Made by a program: the position numbers and the translations under genes. A stretch of 7,894 nucleotides of DNA from an uncultured Archangium sp. (GTDB lineage Bacteria; Myxococcota; Myxococcia; Myxococcales; Myxococcaceae): assembly GCA_946479335.1 (NCBI GenBank), contig CAMLFP010000262.1, positions 1 through 7,894 of the forward strand, given 5' to 3'. The notes under the pieces were generated by a model. The model did not search any database and was not told where the DNA came from. It worked only from the letters and a program-made list of their open reading frames with translations. Shown here piece after piece: positions 4,886 to 7,894 of the stretch (position 1 is the stretch's first letter; the number at the start of each line of letters is the position of its first letter).

Positions 4886-7036
4886 ATGGCGCCGAGCGCG
4901 AAATCTTCAGCAGACCTCGATCGCGGCCGACGGGTCGGAAAGTACGAGATCATCACGCGGCTCTCCGTCGGCGGCATGGCGGAGCTGTTCCTCGCGTTCC
5001 TGCCCGGGCCCGGCGGCTTCAAGAAGTTCGTCGCGCTCAAGCAGATCCTCCCCGACGTGAGGGCCGACGACGCTTTCGTGAAGATGTTCCTCGACGAGGC
5101 GCGCATCACCGCGGCCTTCAACAACGCGAACATCGGCCAGGTCTTCGACCTCGGCGAGGAGCGCGAAGAGCTCTACCTCGCGATGGAGTTCATCGCCGGG
5201 CAGAACCTCGAGCAGACCATCAAGCGCGCGGCGAAGCGGCAGGTGCCCATCCCCGTGGGGTTCGCGGCGCGCGTGGTGCGCGACTCGGTGCTGGCGCTGC
5301 ACTACGCGCACCACTTCACCGACCCCACCGGCCAGCCGATGGGCGTGGTGCACCGCGACGTCAGCCCGAAGAACGTGATGATCACGTGGACCGGGCAGGT
5401 CAAGGTCATCGACTTCGGCATCGCCAAGGCGCGCGGGCGCTTGAACCGCACGCAGGTCGGCGTGGTGAAGGGCACCTCGGGGTACATGTCGCCGGAGCAG
5501 GTGCGCAACGAGCCGCTCGACGGCCGCACCGATCTCTTCGCCGCCGCGGTGATGCTGCACGAGATGCTGACCGGCGAGCGCCTGTTCACCGCGCCCACCG
5601 ACGCCGCGATGATGCTCAAGATCGTCGACGGAGACGTCTCGGCGCCGTCGGGCGCGAACCCCTACGTCTCGCCGCAGTTCTCCGACGTGGTGATGAAGGG
5701 GCTCGCCAAGAAGCGCGAGCAGCGCTTCGCCACCGGCCGGGAGTTCGCGCGCGCCATCGAGCAGGCGTGCCCGGAGATGTTCGAAGACGAGCAGGTGGCC
5801 GAGTTCATGGGCCAGCTCTTCGAAGACAAGATCGCCATCACGCGGTCGCTGCTCGAGCAGGCGAACTCCGACGTCGACGTGAAGTCTGCCGCCGCCGGCT
5901 TCGTGGCCGAAGACGCGCAGTCAGACGCGAAGCCCAACAAGAAGACCAGCGGCGCCCTCGGCGGGAGGTCGACCGCCACGCCGCACCCGCGCCCGGGCAT
6001 GAAGGCCGGGTCGAGCGCCAAGCTGCCGCGCGTGGCCACCAACGCGGGCCAGGCCGCCAAGCCGTCGTCGCGCAGCCTCCCGCAGGTCAGCAAGTCGCGG
6101 CTCCAGAAGGTCGAGGTCATCGAGCCCGAGGAGACGGTGAAGCCCGGCACGAAGTCGCCCTTCGCCAAGCAGGAGGATCTCGACGCCACCATCCCTCCGC
6201 GCGCGAAGTCGCAGATGCGGCTGCCGCAGGTGAGCGAGAAGCCCGCGCCGCCCCCGCCGCCTCCCGCGGAGCCGCCGAAGAAGAAGGGCGGGTTCGGCGT
6301 GGTGGTGCTGCTCGCGCTGGTCGCCGTCTTCGGTGGGCTTGGCTGGGCGGTGTGGAAGGGCCCGCTCCACCCGCTGCTCGAGAAGCTCGACGAGCCGCCG
6401 CCGGCCGGCGACACCGGCATGCAGCAGGTGAAGACCGAGGCGCAGCCGTCGGGCCCCAAGCCGCAGTGGCTCATCGAGCGCGAGAAGCAGAAGGCGCAGC
6501 AGGAAGCCGAGCGCGCGCGTCAGGCGGAGATCGAAGCGCAGGCCAACGACCCCGAGCGGCAGGCGGCGCTCGCCGAGCTGGAGTCGCAGCTCAAGCAGCT
6601 CGACTACCTCGAGGCCGAGCAGCGCTCGATGAAGATCGCCGCGCAGCAGGGCAACGCCTCGAACTCGAAGAAGATGGAAGATCTGCAGAAGCAGATCGAC
6701 GAGCTCAAGGCCGCGGTCGCGCTCAAACAGAACGCCAAGAAGAAGGCGAACCCCGACGGCACGGTGGAGGTGGTGACCGACAAGGGCTCCGCGAAGGCCG
6801 CCGCCATCGGCTACCTCACGTTGCGCACCATCAACCCCTCGTCGGCGTCGGTGCTCTTCAACGGTGACTCGCTCGGCTCCACGCCGCTCAAGAACGTGCC
6901 CATCGACTCTGGCGTGCACAAGCTGGTGGTGATCGACGGTGACGGCAAGTCGCGGCTCCTGTCGGTCAGCATCAAGGCCGGCGCCACGAGCGACATGACC
7001 GGCGTCGACGTCGGCTCCCTGCCGCTCGCGCCCTGA
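4886..7036 (+). CDS. Transmembrane Ser/Thr protein kinase with coiled coil and C-terminal PEGA domain
   Basis: The product is 716 residues. The kinase domain (about 20-300) has a nucleotide loop SVGGMA (27-32), the VALK lysine (Lys52), helix-C Glu71, catalytic HRDVSPKN (156-163; Asp158, Asn163), DFG (176-178), an activation segment with Thr189 and Thr197, SPE (202-204) and Asp216. All key catalytic residues are present, so it should be active. HRDxSPxN is the form frequent in myxobacterial kinases. A Lys/Pro/Ser-rich linker (about 335-467, including six consecutive prolines) precedes one membrane helix (468-489). Outside the membrane are a charged coiled-coil region (about 528-620) and a PEGA domain (about 641-707, with the GSTPL element at 664-668). 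The expected topology is cytoplasmic kinase and periplasmic sensor or anchor. It follows the secreted lipoprotein gene by 25 bases and has its own candidate promoter. Ligand and substrates cannot be read from the sequence. Confidence 0.96.
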   Translation: MAPSAKSSADLDRGRRVGKYEIITRLSVGGMAELFLAFLPGPGGFKKFVALKQILPDVRADDAFVKMFLDEARITAAFNNANIGQVFDLGEEREELYLAMEFIAGQNLEQTIKRAAKRQVPIPVGFAARVVRDSVLALHYAHHFTDPTGQPMGVVHRDVSPKNVMITWTGQVKVIDFGIAKARGRLNRTQVGVVKGTSGYMSPEQVRNEPLDGRTDLFAAAVMLHEMLTGERLFTAPTDAAMMLKIVDGDVSAPSGANPYVSPQFSDVVMKGLAKKREQRFATGREFARAIEQACPEMFEDEQVAEFMGQLFEDKIAITRSLLEQANSDVDVKSAAAGFVAEDAQSDAKPNKKTSGALGGRSTATPHPRPGMKAGSSAKLPRVATNAGQAAKPSSRSLPQVSKSRLQKVEVIEPEETVKPGTKSPFAKQEDLDATIPPRAKSQMRLPQVSEKPAPPPPPPAEPPKKKGGFGVVVLLALVAVFGGLGWAVWKGPLHPLLEKLDEPPPAGDTGMQQVKTEAQPSGPKPQWLIEREKQKAQQEAERARQAEIEAQANDPERQAALAELESQLKQLDYLEAEQRSMKIAAQQGNASNSKKMEDLQKQIDELKAAVALKQNAKKKANPDGTVEVVTDKGSAKAAAIGYLTLRTINPSSASVLFNGDSLGSTPLKNVPIDSGVHKLVVIDGDGKSRLLSVSIKAGATSDMTGVDVGSLPLAP

Positions 7037-7081
7037 GCCCGCGTTTCAGCGCCCGAACATCCGCTCCTGGAGCGCGCGGGC
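7037..7081. terminator. Nested inverted repeats at the convergent gene junction, possible two-way terminator
   Basis: The kinase stop and the DUF72 stop are only 9 bases apart, tail to tail. GCCCGCG (7037-7043) pairs with CGCGGGC (7075-7081), and the intervening loop holds the palindrome CGCTCCTGGAGCG (7062-7074). The structure could slow polymerase from either side, but there is no T run and part of it lies in the DUF72 coding sequence. In DNA this GC-rich, chance is a serious alternative. Confidence 0.2.
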
Positions 7082-7864
7082 GGTGAGCGGCGCGCAGCCC
7101 TCGGCCTTGTTCCCCACGAAGCACCACAGCGTGCGGCCGGTCGACTGGCACCGGCGCCAGAGTTCGGCGACGTCGGCGCGCAGCCGCTCGTCGATGGCCT
7201 GCAGGCGATCGAACGGAGAGAACGCCTCGCGCGCGGCCTCGTACTCGACCCCCTGCGGCAGCAGCAGCCGCGCGACGACGTGGTTCGCGGTGAACGCGCC
7301 GGGGAGATCGAGCTGCGCGTGGAGCGGCGGGGTGCGCTCCCAATGGTTGAAGAGGTGCGCGACGCCGCGCCGCTTGAGCACCGAGAAGTACGAGGGCGTC
7401 ATCAGCTCGGCGTTGCGCAGCTCCACCGCGCACTCCAGACCCTCGGGGAGGCGGGAGAAGAAGCGGTCCAACTTCCACGCCAGCTCGTTGGGTGAGGGCG
7501 GCGCGCGCAGCGGCGGGAACTGGAAGATGAGCGGCCCCAGGTGCCCGGCGAACGCGCGATCGACCGGGGCCAACACCGCGTCTTTGAAGAAGCCCGCGTC
7601 GAGGAACTGCGGGCTCATCGGGTCGCAGATCGCCTGCCAGACCTTCATGCCGCAGCGGTAGCCCTCCGGGAGCTGCCGCGCGTACACCGAGAGCTCGTCG
7701 ACCGACATCGGGGCATAGAACGAGCGATCGATGCACACCGTGTTGAAGAGCGGGTGCCGCGCGTACTCCTCGAGGCCCGCGGCGACGAGCTGCGCCTGCG
7801 TCGGCGTGCCGCGGTACACGAGCCCGCCCCAGCCGGTGAAGGTCCAGCTCGCGGTGCCCACCAC
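7046..7864 (-). CDS. DUF72 (YecE-like) TIM-barrel protein, 5' end uncertain at window edge
   Basis: The product is 272 residues from a GTG at 7862-7864. DUF72 landmarks appear in order: GTASW near the N-terminus (3-7), FNTVCIDRSFY (40-50), MKVWQ (73-77), GPLIFQFPP (110-118), AVELRN (146-151) and, near the C-terminus, FVGNKAEGCAPLTARAL (249-265), matching the family's closing NN-x-G-x-AP-x-NA segment. The biochemical function of DUF72 is not established. Residue 45 is Asp after Cys-Ile, where I recall many members having Glu-Ile-Asn. GGCGGA at 7874-7879 could serve as a weak ribosome site for the GTG at 7864. However, the frame stays open to 7894 without a stop, so the true start may lie outside the window. 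It converges on the kinase gene and there is no sign that it belongs to the lipoprotein group. Confidence 0.88.
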   Translation of the reverse strand: MVGTASWTFTGWGGLVYRGTPTQAQLVAAGLEEYARHPLFNTVCIDRSFYAPMSVDELSVYARQLPEGYRCGMKVWQAICDPMSPQFLDAGFFKDAVLAPVDRAFAGHLGPLIFQFPPLRAPPSPNELAWKLDRFFSRLPEGLECAVELRNAELMTPSYFSVLKRRGVAHLFNHWERTPPLHAQLDLPGAFTANHVVARLLLPQGVEYEAAREAFSPFDRLQAIDERLRADVAELWRRCQSTGRTLWCFVGNKAEGCAPLTARALQERMFGR

Positions 7865-7894
7865 GACACGTGATCCGCCAATGACGAGTGGGGT

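Noticed and set aside
3895..5133. A 412-codon minus-strand frame opposite the lipoprotein and the start of the kinase.
   Set aside because: It spans two well-supported genes and their intergenic gap, reads as Arg/Ala/Gly/His-rich shadow sequence, and has no recognisable domain.
4886..5800. The kinase as a pseudokinase because the nucleotide loop lacks two of the three classic glycines.
   Set aside because: The SVGGMA form resembles loops common in myxobacterial kinases, and Lys52, Glu71, Asp158, Asn163 and Asp176 are all present.
5386..6867. A 493-codon plus-strand frame inside the kinase gene, in another register.
   Set aside because: It is Arg/Ala/Gly-rich low-complexity translation with no family motifs, wholly covered by a kinase with complete catalytic motifs. 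Long spurious frames are expected at this GC content.
5921..6919. A 332-codon minus-strand frame opposite the kinase linker and coiled coil, rich in Leu and Arg.
   Set aside because: It is the antisense of Glu/Gln/Lys-rich coiled-coil codons, so Leu richness is automatic; no start context or family similarity is seen.

Overview
The window is very GC-rich, with strong G/C bias at third codon positions. It carries a mix typical of Myxococcota (myxobacteria and relatives): cysteine-rich secreted lipoproteins, a von Willebrand factor A (VWA) lipoprotein, and a Ser/Thr kinase of the HRDxSPxN type with one transmembrane helix and a C-terminal PEGA domain. Assignment to that phylum is inferred from family content and composition. 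No RNA gene, IS element, integrase, phage gene or CRISPR array was seen. Very few starts have a Shine-Dalgarno sequence at normal spacing.

Layout. (1) Positions 1-3463 are three minus-strand genes, in transcription order: a VWA-domain lipoprotein (2372-3463), a cysteine-rich repeat lipoprotein (990-2375) overlapping it by the four bases ATGA, and, after 62 bases, a membrane-anchored metallophosphoesterase (1-927) that runs off the left edge. (2) Positions 3464-3570 are a 107-bp divergent intergenic region with a 9-bp direct repeat and a short inverted repeat. (3) Positions 3571-7036 are two plus-strand genes: an unrecognised cysteine-containing lipoprotein and, 25 bases later, a 716-residue transmembrane Ser/Thr kinase with its own extended -10 promoter candidate. 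(4) A convergent minus-strand DUF72 (YecE-like) gene starts 9 bases beyond the kinase stop and fills the right end.

Working picture (inference). Three lipoprotein genes around one divergent control region, next to a kinase with a periplasmic coiled coil and PEGA domain, could be an envelope module in which secreted disulfide-rich proteins and a VWA protein work with a signalling kinase. The sequence shows the translational coupling of the VWA and cysteine-rich genes directly. The link to the kinase rests on position only. DUF72 and the phosphoesterase may be unrelated neighbours.

Two points deserve most attention. The cysteine-rich lipoprotein has ten tandem units of about 21 residues, each with exactly four cysteines in one of two arrangements. 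The last 46 visible residues of the phosphoesterase do not continue the family's domain, which suggests a rearrangement or an assembly junction near position 138.
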